DNA of 64,000 nucleotides from Parachlorella kessleri. Its lineage: Eukaryota > Chlorophyta > Trebouxiophyceae > Chlorellales > Chlorellaceae. The position numbers and the translations under genes were made by a program. Below, in pieces: positions 1-10,020 of this stretch; positions within the stretch are counted from its first letter, which is position 1; each line of letters begins with the position of its first letter. The notes under the pieces are model-generated. The model did no database searches. It saw only the letters and a program-made list of their open reading frames with translations, and was not told the origin of the DNA. The stretch lies in NCBI GenBank assembly GCA_001598975.1, contig BBXU01001231.1, positions 19,485 through 83,484 on the forward strand, read 5' to 3'.

Positions 1-1587
1 CGAACTCTCTGTCCCAGAGCCCATCTTGTACGCCCCGCTGTAGCAGCTGGTCCAGCCCTGGCCCCTTGAACTCCGGGTCACCAAAGGCCCGGCTCACTGC
101 CAGCACCCCACACACCCTGCCGTCGTCAACCCAGCCTCCCACCTGCAACACAGCAGCATCTCGCGTTGCACCAATGCCGAAACAAAGGAGACTCAAAACA
201 GCCAAGAGCCAAGACAGACCAAGCAGCCTCTGCGCCGTAGGGCCTGCAGGACGCAGCTGACCAGGCTCGGCACCTGCTCCACACGTTGCGTCTCCGACTT
301 GACGACATCTTCCTGCCCGTGCACCCGGTGCTGTGTGGTTAGGACTTCAGCCTGCCCCCCACGACAGAGCACTGCCCGGCTGTCGCCCACATTGGCCACC
401 ACCAATGTCTTGCCAGCAAGCACTGCAGCTGTAGCGCAGCTGCCGCTGTTGGCATCCTCTGCTGCGGCTTGCTCTGCAGAAATTGCAGGCCAGGGCCCTT
501 GTGGCAGTGCACATGCCTTACATGACAAGGGGCTGCGCCATGGCAGGCCAAGCACCAACGCTATCCGAGCCAGCCGCAAATAGAGAAAAGCATAGCAGCA
601 GCCTCTTACCTCGCAGCCAGGCCAATAGCTGGGCATCTGCTTTCAAGAAAGTGTCAGCCAGCATGCCTTGCAGCTCTGAGGAAGCGATGGCCCCTGCAAC
701 AAAACTGGCCACAGGCTCAGTGGCGGCTCAATGTGACCACTAAAGACCACACTCTATCAAAGAATTGGGGTACCTTATGGCTTCAGCTCGCACCACAACC
801 CATCAGCAGGCGTACCATTGCCTCCAACAGAGTCCTCAAGGACTTTGTGTAGGTGCTCCGTTAGGTACTTGGCTGCGGAATCGCCGTTGTGGCCATCATA
901 CACAGCTGCAGCAGACACCCTCTTCGATGAGTCAACAGACAGCGCACACCAACACATCTGTGGCACAGGCCCGATGGCAACACAGCACACCCCATAGAGA
1001 ACGAAAGCGGAGACATGTTAATGGCTCGAGTAAGAGCACGCCCATGCCCCTCTCTCTACAGTCAAGGCCAGCCCGTTCGGCACTGCGAATGCTCCTTGCA
1101 AACAGGATCATGAAGCACAAACTCCTTCCAACCCCCCCCTCCAGCCTGCTGCAAATCACCGGACAGCCCTGCTCGGCCAAGACCTCGCTGCCACAGCTGC
1201 CTAGGTGTCTGCGAGCTTGCGCTCCCTCTCTCCTGCCTCCCGACTTGCACACCTCCCTTACCACCCCACTCATGGCAAGCAGAAGAAGAACTCCCTCTGC
1301 CCTGCCTGACCTGCATAAAAGCCCTTATCAAGCAGCTGCTGGACCACCAAGAAGTCCTCCATGGTCTCCCTAGGGCCTTGCAGGGAGGCAGCCCCATGAT
1401 CCAGTGGTAGGACTGGGGTCGTATTCCCTATCTGCTCTTGGTTGACAGAGAAGTCTTCTTTCAGGGCTGCACAGGCACGTCCTGTCCAGTAAAGCCGTGA
1501 AGGAACCCCATGGTGCAAGTTTACAACAACCTTGCTCCTACAGTGCTGAGAGGCACTGCCTCTGCCAGCAGCACCCAAGCAGATCAT
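1..1587 (-). CDS. PPH1: TAP38/PPH1-like chloroplast PP2C phosphatase (3' part off the left edge)
   Basis: Protein phosphatase 2C. Exons on the minus strand: 1587-1311, 905-816, 693-610, 473-274 and 142 to beyond base 1; all phases join. Visible PP2C motifs are QGPRETMED, AVYDGHNGDSAAKYL, VVANVGDSRAVL and CGVLAVSRAFGD, which carry the metal-binding aspartates. The segment after the last of these (DQLLQRGVQDGLWDREF) and the AWLRE stretch resemble Arabidopsis TAP38/PPH1 more than other PP2Cs. That enzyme dephosphorylates LHCII and reverses state transitions in the chloroplast. About 60 residues precede the catalytic core and could hold a transit peptide, but the start at 1587 is simply the only ATG that fits the phase. 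The C-terminus is missing. The PP2C call is near certain; the TAP38 assignment is by pattern memory. It is head-to-head with the zinc-finger gene. Confidence 0.8.
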
Positions 1588-1840
1588 GAAGCTCGTTATA
1601 AGTCTTACTTCTAACTAGGGACGGCTCTTTCGGTTTGTTTTATTGGCGGGAAGGTGTGAGGGCCGCGCCTTCAAGGTGGCTCGTTGCCTGCACAAAGACT
1701 ATAGCTGCGCACAACAGACTGCATACATTCTGTTTAGTCACGCGCTGCAGTGTTGATCGCTGGCTAGGAAAAAAGTGCCGGCTGGCCTGCTGCAGTTTAT
1801 AAGCTTGCTGAGCTTGCGTAGGCTTTGAGAGGAGCGCATC
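1588..1840. promoter_or_regulatory. Shared upstream region of PPH1 (-) and zinc-finger gene (+)
   Basis: 253 bp separate the two start codons. A TATA-like TTTATAAG lies at about 1796-1803, some 40 bp before the plus-strand ATG, which would leave a very short 5' leader. Promoter role is inferred from position only. Confidence 0.4.
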
Positions 1841-2943
1841 ATGGGCGGTAAGCATGCAGAGCTGCGGCCCACGCACTTGGTGCCCTGCCTAGCTTGGCAC
1901 CAGAGCCTTGAAGTTGCCCTCCCTGGCTCACTGGGCGCAGGAGGCAACGGCCAGAAGGCTGCCACGGCTAGAGCCAGGAAGCAGGCCAAGGAGGCGGCTA
2001 ACAAGGGAGGAGGCAAGTGTGGGGCGTAGTTGGGCACACTGCCGCGCCAGCCGGCTGTTAACTTGGGCTCTATTGCTTGCCTTTGCAGTGAGCCAGCTAA
2101 AAAACAACGCCAAGGCTATGAGCATTGTGGTGAGTCCACTAAGTGGGCGGAATTGGTTGTGAACTTAACGGCCTGCGCTTATGTACTTTAGGTGTCCAGG
2201 GTGCTTTGTACTGCACAGCTTGGACGGCAGTAAGCACGCCTCGCTTGCAACCTCCCCTGGTTAAGCGAATGAGCTGACAGCCTGGCTTACATCTGTGTGC
2301 AGTGCAACATTTGCCGATCAAACTTCATGTGCACAAGCACGGTAAGGAGCTGTGCACAGGATGCTAGGCGCTCTTGGTCAAGGTGGCAAACAGTGCCACC
2401 TGTACTGAATAAATGTCGGGCTGAGGGGCTTTGTGGGAAGGATGGGCTGGGTGTCGCTCAAAGTGCCTCAGCCAATCAAAAACCATGGCTCTGGGAAAGG
2501 TGGTATAGCAGATGAGCAGAGGGTAAGTTGTGAGTTGTTAGTGCTCGATGCAAGCTAGGCTTGGGACCTACCTTGGCTGTTGTGTTAGCATGAGTGGCAG
2601 GTAGTGCGAACAGGGAGTGAGTTAAGCTGGACTGACAGGGCTGGATGCAGAATGTGCCTGAGTCTTGCCTGAGTGCTGATCCAGTAGTTCTCTCCCAGAG
2701 AAAAGCTAAGGCCACTGGGAGAGGAGGGGCAACTGAACTGTTGTATGCTAGCTTGCATGTTCCCTTGATGAGACGTTTTTGTATAGCAAGCAAGCATGGG
2801 GCAGTTGATCCATGCGATGCGTGTGTTGGCCCTGGCACGTATGCTTGCCTTGAGTGCTGTTGCCACAATGAATGCAGGAAGCCAAGCTTAAAGAGCATTC
2901 GGAAAATAAACACCCAAAGAATAGCTTTGCTGAGTGTGAGTAG
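1841..2943 (+). CDS. Small zinc-finger protein, At2g23090/ZNF706-like family
   Basis: Five short exons: 1841-1847, 1941-2012, 2089-2129, 2303-2341 and 2878-2943, coding for 74 residues, close to the family's usual length. The product starts MGGGNGQKA, carries a basic Ala/Lys/Arg-rich N-terminus and the conserved SQLKNNAKAMSIVC block, then a C2H2-type finger with CNIC and KEHSENKHPK (Cys-x2-Cys ... His-x4-His). It ends NSFAECE. This family is nearly universal in eukaryotes and its biochemical role is poorly known. The second intron uses a GC donor (2013). The last intron (2342-2877) contains a copy of the window's dispersed repeat, so the final exon is easy to miss. The model is strong because every exon matches the family and the phase closes. 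Confidence 0.88.
2586..2690 (+). repeat. Dispersed ~105-bp repeat, copy A (intronic)
   Basis: Lies in the last intron of the zinc-finger gene, same orientation as the gene. It shows the two conserved cores GGCAGGTAGTGCGAACAGGG and GGGCTGGATGCAGAATG, followed by CTGAGTCTTGCCTGAGT. Related copies are at 9402, 20714-21142, 24189 (weak), 32622 and 55286. Confidence 0.85.
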
Positions 2944-3457
2944 TGGTTGTGTGCCCTTGATGTGCCCTGCATACATTGTGTGCAATGTCAGGGACTAGTG
3001 GGGGCAACCTGGGTGATGTCTGCTGTTGGCTGTGTGGAGCAGGACCGGGCTGGGTTACCGAGAAACATAACGTATGCGTGAATCACTGCTATTGCCCTTG
3101 TTTTGAGACCATCTCTTTGTCTTTTGTGATCTACAGGCTTCCCTGACTTCGAAAAGTCATAACAAACAGCTGCTTGTACAACAACGGCAGTGAGGCGACC
3201 ACCACGGCACACTATCTAGAGGTAAACCAGCATGGGCTTATTACCAAGGGCAGCCTTGAAAAGCATGGCTGACCTGACTCGCCCTGAACAAAGGCAGGTG
3301 GCTGTTTACGTTTGTGCGCATAGAGCGGCCCACTAGTTTGATAGCTAACGATTGGGCTGTGATTTCATTTTCTAGTTAGGAAGTACAAGGCCCCAGAGTA
3401 AGCAATGAGCTAGTCTAGTCGCGAACCGTCTGCATAGCTCCGCAGGCTGCAGCACTT
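2944..3457. other. Convergent intergenic region
   Basis: 514 bp between the stop codons of the zinc-finger gene (+) and mL54 (-). I see no coding exon, repeat or clear TGTAA signal here; it should hold both 3' UTRs. Confidence 0.5.
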
Positions 3458-4687
3458 CTACTTGGCCTTGTCGTGGTTTAGTTTTCGTATATTGTCCCTA
3501 TTCTCCAGCTTGATATACCGTTTAATCTGCAGCAAGGGAGGCAACATGCAAAGGTGGGCAAGGAGGATTGTGTGCCTCTGCACCAGCCCGGTTAGCTGGA
3601 AGCTTCAATTATTGTGATCCTAAGGGCAGGGCTCGGACCTGGAAACAACCAACTCTTCCTACCTCACACATCTTTGCACCACCTCTGGTGAGTCCCGCTA
3701 TATGCTGAGTGCGCAGCCTTTGCAAGAACTTATGACTCCCCTCGAATACCAGCGTCCCAGGATCCACACATCAGAAAATGCAATGCACATGGCGGGTAGC
3801 ATGTGGTTCAATAAGGAGACAGAACAGCAATGAGCTGAGCTGATATACTGCTGGGAGTGACAGGCGTATGCAGTAAAGTATGAGTTAAGTACACCCTACA
3901 CACGCCGCTTGTCAGGATCCCCGTTTTCCATACGACCTGTCACCATGCACCAAAAAATTAGAAGCCCCCGTAGCATGCCTCTCAATCGGGGTGATATTTC
4001 ACAGCTGTATATCCCCCTCCTCACACACAATCACACTAGTGTTTATCGTTTCGTGGTCTATCTCGTACAGTATGCACACTACATGCCACAGTCCACTCCC
4101 TCTCTGTCAGCCCCGACTCGCTCAGCTATGCCATGGCCCTATTTGCCACCATCTAGAAACGCCCATGCCGGTAAGCGCTGCTGGACATTTGAGTGGTAAA
4201 AATACACTGGACTAGCCTTCTGTCTCAGTTTCAACAGCCCACTGGTAGCAGCCACAGCCAGGCCATTCACGAAGTCACATGCTACCACTCCTCGCACGCC
4301 GCTGTGAGCACGGACTTGCGACACTGCTTGCCAATCATACAACTCACCTCGCCCATCGTCAGGCTATCCTCCTCCACACGCCGGAGCTCGCTGAGGGTCT
4401 TTTCAGGTTCCGCCAAGGCCCACAGCCACTCTGGGTACTCGGTGTCTGGCTTGATTGCCGGGTCCGAGCCTTTTTTCAACATGTTAAGACCTGTGACGGC
4501 GTCCTTCGATAGACTTGCGAACGCTGCGAGCAAGCTTGACACACGGAGGAAGTCATGAGTTGAGTCCAAAGGGCTGTACCAAAAGCAGGTGTGTGCAGCA
4601 CCCTTAAGCCGTGTTCCCACCTCTTCGTGCTGTGAATCCTGTACTTTGTAGCCGCCTTAGAACGATGCTGCCAGTGCCGCTGAACAT
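3458..4687 (-). CDS. mL54: Mitochondrial large-subunit ribosomal protein mL54 (L37/L54 family)
   Basis: Three exons: 4687-4621, 4523-4348 and 3526-3458, giving 103 residues. Exon 1 encodes an Arg-rich, acid-free leader (MFSGTGSIVLRRLQSTGF) typical of a mitochondrial presequence. Exon 2 has the family signature LKKGSDPAIKPDTEYPEWLW and LSELRR. Exon 3 supplies the conserved tail IKRYIKLENRDNIRKLN ending in DKAK, matching plant mitochondrial L37/L54. The protein is a structural component of the mitoribosome large subunit. The second intron is 821 bp and shows nothing else. An in-frame ATG at 4620 reads through the first intron, but that start lacks a presequence, so the spliced start at 4687 is preferred. 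Phases close exactly. Confidence 0.88.
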
Positions 4688-5373
4688 GGTCAACCTGAGG
4701 GTGTGATGTTGTATTAGCTGCAATCGGCACACAACACATATGAATAAACAAACCAGCAACAACTAGCAAGAGGCTACAGACGGCAGCTTGCCCAACCCAT
4801 CTGAGCAGTATGACTAGTCCTGACATGATTCCTGACACATTCCCGCCCCAGCAGCTCATGCGACCTAGGATTCTGAGGTGATGACCCATTACAGGCTTGG
4901 GGCGGCACCACTGCATGCTGCAGACGCCATCAATCTACCTCTTGTGGCGTTCAGTATTGAGAGCTTCTGTTGTTTCCAAGTGGGAACTGCGAAAGGCAAG
5001 CTGACGACTTTTGGTGCGTTCTTGTCGCCCATCCCTGGAGCCATGTGCCGGACATCTCTCAGAAGAGACTCTTAACGCCAGCTGAACGCTCTTGGATCAC
5101 TCCAGGCCTGCTACGGCCCTGGCCCTGAAGCCTGCCAAGATCGCCCACCAGGTGCTGATAACCAGTTGTGAAGGCTTTCCTCAACTTTCATTGCTCCTTA
5201 AGGCCTTTAACTAGCAAGAAGCGGTTCTGCCCCAGCGTCTCTACTGTGCAGGTGCTTCTGAGGTGAAGTCCGCTCTTGTCAAGGGTGCACTGCAGGGAGC
5301 TGCAGTTCCAAGCCTCCGCCGTCTGCAAAGCCATCCACCAGCCAGCCCCTTGTAAACAGGCCAGCTGCATGCT
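4688..5373. promoter_or_regulatory. Shared upstream region of mL54 (-) and ELM2-SANT gene (+)
   Basis: 686 bp between divergent starts. An open stretch at 4878-5075 on the plus strand has no recognisable product and could be 5' leader. Undetected upstream exons of the ELM2-SANT gene cannot be excluded. Confidence 0.35.
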
Positions 5374-8300
5374 GTGCAGGTGCACACCATGCGGTCCAAG
5401 GCCACGAACGAGCTTGAAGTTGAGGGCGTGCTGGGCTTCCTCGAAGAGTCGCTGCCGGCCAACTTTGTAGCAGTTCCCTACAAGCTGGTGCAGCCATTAA
5501 TGCCTATGCAGCCATTGTCTGCTGTAGTGGTCGCAACTGGGGTGCGAGTTCGGCAAAAGGCTGCACTGACGTGGCCAGGTAGCCCGGCACTGTCACCTAA
5601 TGCGTACAGCAACAGCGACGCACCTGGCGGTCCAGCGGGAGCAGTACAGCGGCGTGGGGTAGCAATGCGTGCTGCAGCCGCCGCTGCTTCGGCCGCCATA
5701 GCCGCTGGGGCATCACCCAAGTCGGCTAGTAAATCAGCAAAGGCTGGGCGCACACCAGGTGCACCCCCCCGCCCAGCTGCCATCACCGCAGCGGTTGCGC
5801 CCATGGCCGCCTTACCGTCCAAGCCGGCCGCAGCGGCAGTGGGCAACCTTGCAGTTGCAGCTCCAACAGTGTCCATGATGCCCATGATAGCCCCAACAGC
5901 GCAGCCAGGGAACCCCAGGTCCTCCGCCATAGCCGAACAAGCAGGCACCGCAGCAGAACCTGCACAGCCGACAGGAGAGGCTACTACTGATGTCAGGGGT
6001 CGACCAGCGCGTAAGCGAAAACAGACAAGCATGGGTGATGACATGATCCCACCAGATGCAATCTTCAGGCCCTTCACCAAGACTAAGCGCTCCAAGCCGC
6101 AGCCCCTAGGCCTTGCAGAGCACACCCGGGCATCTGCTGCAGCCACCAAGAGCAGAGCAACGGAAGCCAGGCAGCTAGCAAGTGAACAGGTGGAGCAGCA
6201 GCATCACCAGCACCACCACGAACTTGGCCATGTGCCGCCTTTTAAGGCGCGATCTGCACCACAGCTGCCCTACAAGCTGGTTGCCCCCGTCATGCTGCCC
6301 ATGCATGCCACCCCGGTGGTGGTGTTAGCATCGCCGGCCAACATCACCCACCTGGCCAAGCAGCTGGAGGAGGAGGAGCGGAGCCGGGCTGCAGCAGCTG
6401 CAGATGCAGTGGTCATGGTGCAAGTGCTGCCCAGGCCCCAGGTCCCGCCTACAGCTAAGGCTAGCAGGGCAGCAGGGGCGGCTGTTGGCATTGCAACGTC
6501 AGGGGTTGGCAAGAGCAGCAAGCAGGACATGGGCGAACGACCAACTGCAAGCAGGCAGCGGCTCTCCCGCCCCTCCCGTCGTGCCACGCCCGAGCCCACA
6601 GCGCAGCAACCAGGCCGTGCATCTGCTGCACGAGCACCACAACCTCAAGCGACAGCTGGAGTGTGGCACCCTGGCCTTGAGGTTTATGGGGGCATCACCT
6701 ACGTGGATGCCCTCAAGTTTGCAGCAGCGCAGCCGCCGCCTGTGGTTGTGGTGGGTGTGCCACCACGCTGCCAGCAGGTGCCAGCCGGACGCCTAGGAAC
6801 CGAGGTAAGACAACCTGACTCTGTTCGTTGAGGTTGTGGATGTATGTGACAGTCAGCTGACAGTTTGGAAACTGTGTTGATTGCGGCTTGCAATTGTTGG
6901 GGTTGTGTAGTGCTGCTTCTTAGTTGTTTATAGAAATGAACCCCATTCATGCTTCTGCTTGTAGCTGTTGCAGGGCTTCTCAGACGATCCCGTGCGTGCC
7001 AGCCTCGAGTATGCCAAGCATATGGCACGCATCGCTGGGCAGCTCCCTACTTACAGTGGGCCTCTGCAGCAGGCAGTGGCGGCAGAACAGCGGTTGTACC
7101 AGAGCCGATTGCAGCGTGCAATGTATGCCAGGTGGGTAAGGACAGTTGCTATCATATTGCTAGTTGAACCTCAGTTCTCCCTATTTTAGCCTTTCAAGCC
7201 ATCACTTCCATCAAGAAGGAGCGTCAGCACCAACCCCACCTGTGCAGCAGAAGATCTGCTTAATCTGATTGTCTTGTACCGAGCTCGCTTGAAAGTGGTC
7301 ACCAGGAGGCTACGAACTAGTTTTGGTTGCAGGGATGGTCGCAAGCTGCACCCATCTGGGCCGGAAGGAGCTCGGCGCAGCAGTCGTACACGCCAAGCCC
7401 CTCAAGTGTACCTCCCCACGACAACAAAGGAGCAAACTGCTAGGCAAGCATGTCTGCTCCTCAACAGCAGCTTACGAGTTAGACCCAGAAAACACCGGCT
7501 GACTGACACTTTCACCTGAACAGATACTGTCACAACTGTTCATAGACCAAGCGTAGGTTGCAGCTGCACTACTGGCAACTAAAGCCCATGAGGAATGTCT
7601 TGGACATGCAGGCGGCTGCGGGTGGTGCACACAGCGGATCCTGAGGATCAGACGGCGACACGCATGGGCAGCGAGTTCCAGGCCCAGCTGCCCACCTTGC
7701 AGCCTAGGCCAGCTGCACCCACCCCTGAGGAGTCACGCTGGCTGGATCAGCTCATCATGAAGCCTCACAACCCGAACCTGCCGGCAGCACCACTGGATGA
7801 GCTGGCAAGGATGGCAATAGCCAGTGAGGCAGAGAGGTGAGGCCTCTGGCATAGTGCTTGGGGAACGTCATGGGGAGGCACCTGCCTGTGCCTGTCTATG
7901 CTTTACATGGTGGGTGCAAGACTTGCAACTGCTCCGCCACGGGTCGGGCGGCGATGCTCACAGGTCATGCCCCTGCCGCATGAGTTACCGTGTTTAACGC
8001 AGCATTGGGTGGTTGCAGGGCCGTATGGGTGGACCGCAGCCAACAGCAGCTATCCGCAGCTGTGGGCAGCCTGGCAGCCATCTCACTAGGATTAGAGACC
8101 ATGGGATCCTGCATTGGGGGTAGCTGGACCGAAGAAGAGGAGGAGGCCCTCTGCGCTGGCATGCGCGCGTACGGGCGAGACTTCCATGCCATACAGAGCG
8201 ACTACGTGCCCAGCAGGAGTGTGCACGACCTCATAGACTACTACTACAATGTGCTCAAGCTCAAGGCCACGCGCAGGGCTGTCCAGTGGTACCAGGACAG

Positions 8301-9107
8301 GGCACAGGTGTTGTGGACAGTCTCCCTGTTGCTTGCTGTGCGTTGCGCTGGATGTCAACAGTTTTCTGACCACCACCTCCATGCATATTCTGGACAGCAG
8401 GCAGGTTTCCCAGCGCAGCGCCATGTTTGCTGGGGTGCTGCTACTTCAGTGCTTTGCCGACCACCACCTGTACGAATGCTTCGCCTTTTGCGGTTGTGCA
8501 TGTGCTTGCGGCAATGTCTCCTTGGACACTTTCTGCTGTCGGGCTTACTTTGTGCGATTTGCATGCGATGCCCGGCTCAGGCGGAGGCAGACCACCAGGC
8601 TGAGCTGGAGCGGCAGGAGCAGGCCAGAGAGGCAGAGCTACAGCGCAGGGCAGAGCGACAGGGTGGTGCATCAAAACGGCGCCAACTGCGTGAGGTGGTT
8701 GGGTGGCTGAAGGCAGCAGCCAAGAACCCTAAAGACGCTGCCTTCAATAGGTAAGGTGTGATGCCCCCAGCATACGCCAGGAACAATGTTAACAAGATTT
8801 TGCTTGCGTGGATGCCCACTGCTCTTAGCTCAGGCTGCCCTCCTTACATGCTGCAGCTGTATGACCAAACTACTAGTAGTACTTGTTTATGGTGAGGTGG
8901 CCGACCTCCTAGCTGGTGTATAAGATATCCTGGTGAAGGCTGGGGTTGCAGAACGTCAGTTATGTTTAAAGCACTCAGTACCTCAAGCATGCGGCAGGTA
9001 CATGTCTTTCCCACACGTGGGTTGCCTGTCATCTATGCAGGCCCATTGTGATGGACAGGGCAGCCCGGGCAGCCAAAGTCATTGGCAACCTCAGTGCTGC
9101 ACAGTAA
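5374..9107 (+). CDS. ELM2-SANT domain chromatin protein
   Basis: Exons 5374-6804, 6965-7131, 7333-7443, 7612-7836, 8019-8307, 8581-8750 and 9041-9107 code for 819 residues. The large first exon encodes a disordered Ala/Pro-rich region with basic patches. An ELM2 core follows in exon 4 (TRMGSEFQAQLP). Exon 5 holds a SANT domain (SWTEEEEEALCAGMRAYGRD ... DLIDYYYNVLK), and exon 6 a basic coiled segment. ELM2-SANT proteins (MTA, RCOR, MIER families) recruit histone deacetylases in the nucleus; that role is inferred from the domains. Oddities: the PYKLV-x-P-x-M motif occurs twice (near residues 35 and 299), intron 3 has a GC donor (7444), and intron 5 is open and a multiple of three. The start is the first in-frame ATG; MRSK five codons on is an alternative. 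Confidence 0.78.
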
Positions 9108-9329
9108 GCTTAAGCCCAGAGATTTTGCCATGACTGAGGTCCATGAGGATGGCCCCAACACCTGCGACTTGACAGGGCTGCCAGGTGCAGGCTTGATATA
9201 TGATGGTATGCTTGATTTTTTTTGTATTTTGCTTAGACCCTTTGTGGTCATGATGTACTTTATAGGTGGCCGTGCATTGTACCTGACATTCAGAACTGGG
9301 CCATTTAGTAGTGCGCGTTTCGTGCCAGG

Positions 9330-9334
9330 TGTAA
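9330..9334 (+). terminator. Putative polyadenylation signal TGTAA for ELM2-SANT gene
   Basis: TGTAA about 220 bp after the stop. This is the green-algal poly(A) signal, but a pentamer arises often by chance. Confidence 0.4.
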
Positions 9335-9401
9335 ACTACTGCACCTGGCCACATGTATGTGAATCTGCTCCAGCTGCTTTGTCAGTCCCTTGCTCGTATG
9401 T

Positions 9402-9494
9402 TAATAGTAAGGGTGGCAGGTTGTGCGAAGAGGGAGTGAGAGGTGAACTGTACTGACAGGGCTGGTTGCAGAATGCGTCCGAGTCTAGTTTAGC
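9402..9494 (+). repeat. Dispersed ~105-bp repeat, copy B (intergenic)
   Basis: Same cores as the other copies with small changes: GGTGGCAGGTTGTGCGAAGA, then ACTGACAGGGCTGGTTGCAG and AATGCGTCCGAGTCT. It lies just past the putative poly(A) signal of the ELM2-SANT gene. Confidence 0.82.
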
Positions 9495-10020
9495 TAGCCT
9501 TCATCGGGAACTTCCTGGAACGGTGTTGTTATGAGAATTAGGTACCGGTGTGCTGGCAGCTTCCTGGACATTTGTAGCAAAGCTTGCCATATGTCAGGTA
9601 GGGTGCAAGCCAAGCGTGTGCACCTAATAAACATACAGGACGCATGCTCAGGCTGAAATGGGCCTGTCTACAGTCACACGCCGCTTGACCTGCGAGCCAG
9701 ACGCTTTGCAAGACCTCCCTGGAATGCATCAGAAATTGCAGTGCAGCCCTCTTAGTCTACATGAGTCTCCATTGTTGCTAGCATGCCGGGCTACCAGGCG
9801 ACCATGTCACAGCAACGATTTGGGTCAAACCCAAAGTCCTGTTGCATATCAGGTACCACCCTTCCAACGCAGCCTGTATCACAGCACTGCTAACACTTGG
9901 AGCATCCCTTGCACACCACCCTGCCAGACACCTTATTTCACTCGCACATCGCACTACCCTGCCGCTGCCAAAACAACTCAGCCAGCGCAACTGCTAACGC
10001 TGTCAAAGCGAGTCAGTCAG

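Larger units (their letters stand above)
9108..10020. other. Convergent intergenic region with one dispersed repeat
   Basis: 913 bp between the stops of the ELM2-SANT gene (+) and hexokinase (-). It contains a TGTAA and dispersed-repeat copy B. I see no exon in the remainder. Confidence 0.5.

Noticed and set aside
2476..2985. Minus-strand frames with recurring CIQPCQSS-type peptides, also at 20590-21149 and 32622-32909
   Set aside because: Reverse translation of the dispersed repeat. The peptide is not kept in one frame between copies and stop codons differ, so it is not a protein family.
3134..3189. Alternative last exon of the zinc-finger gene after CTACAG at 3134
   Set aside because: It opens in frame but lacks the His residues; the exon at 2878-2943 completes the finger with KEHSENKHPK.
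4282..4620. Unspliced mL54 reading from ATG at 4620
   Set aside because: The spliced start at 4687 gives a clear mitochondrial presequence and exact phase; the unspliced form adds non-conserved residues.
5478..6149. 223-codon minus-strand frame rich in Ala
   Set aside because: Antisense of the Ala-rich first exon of the ELM2-SANT gene.
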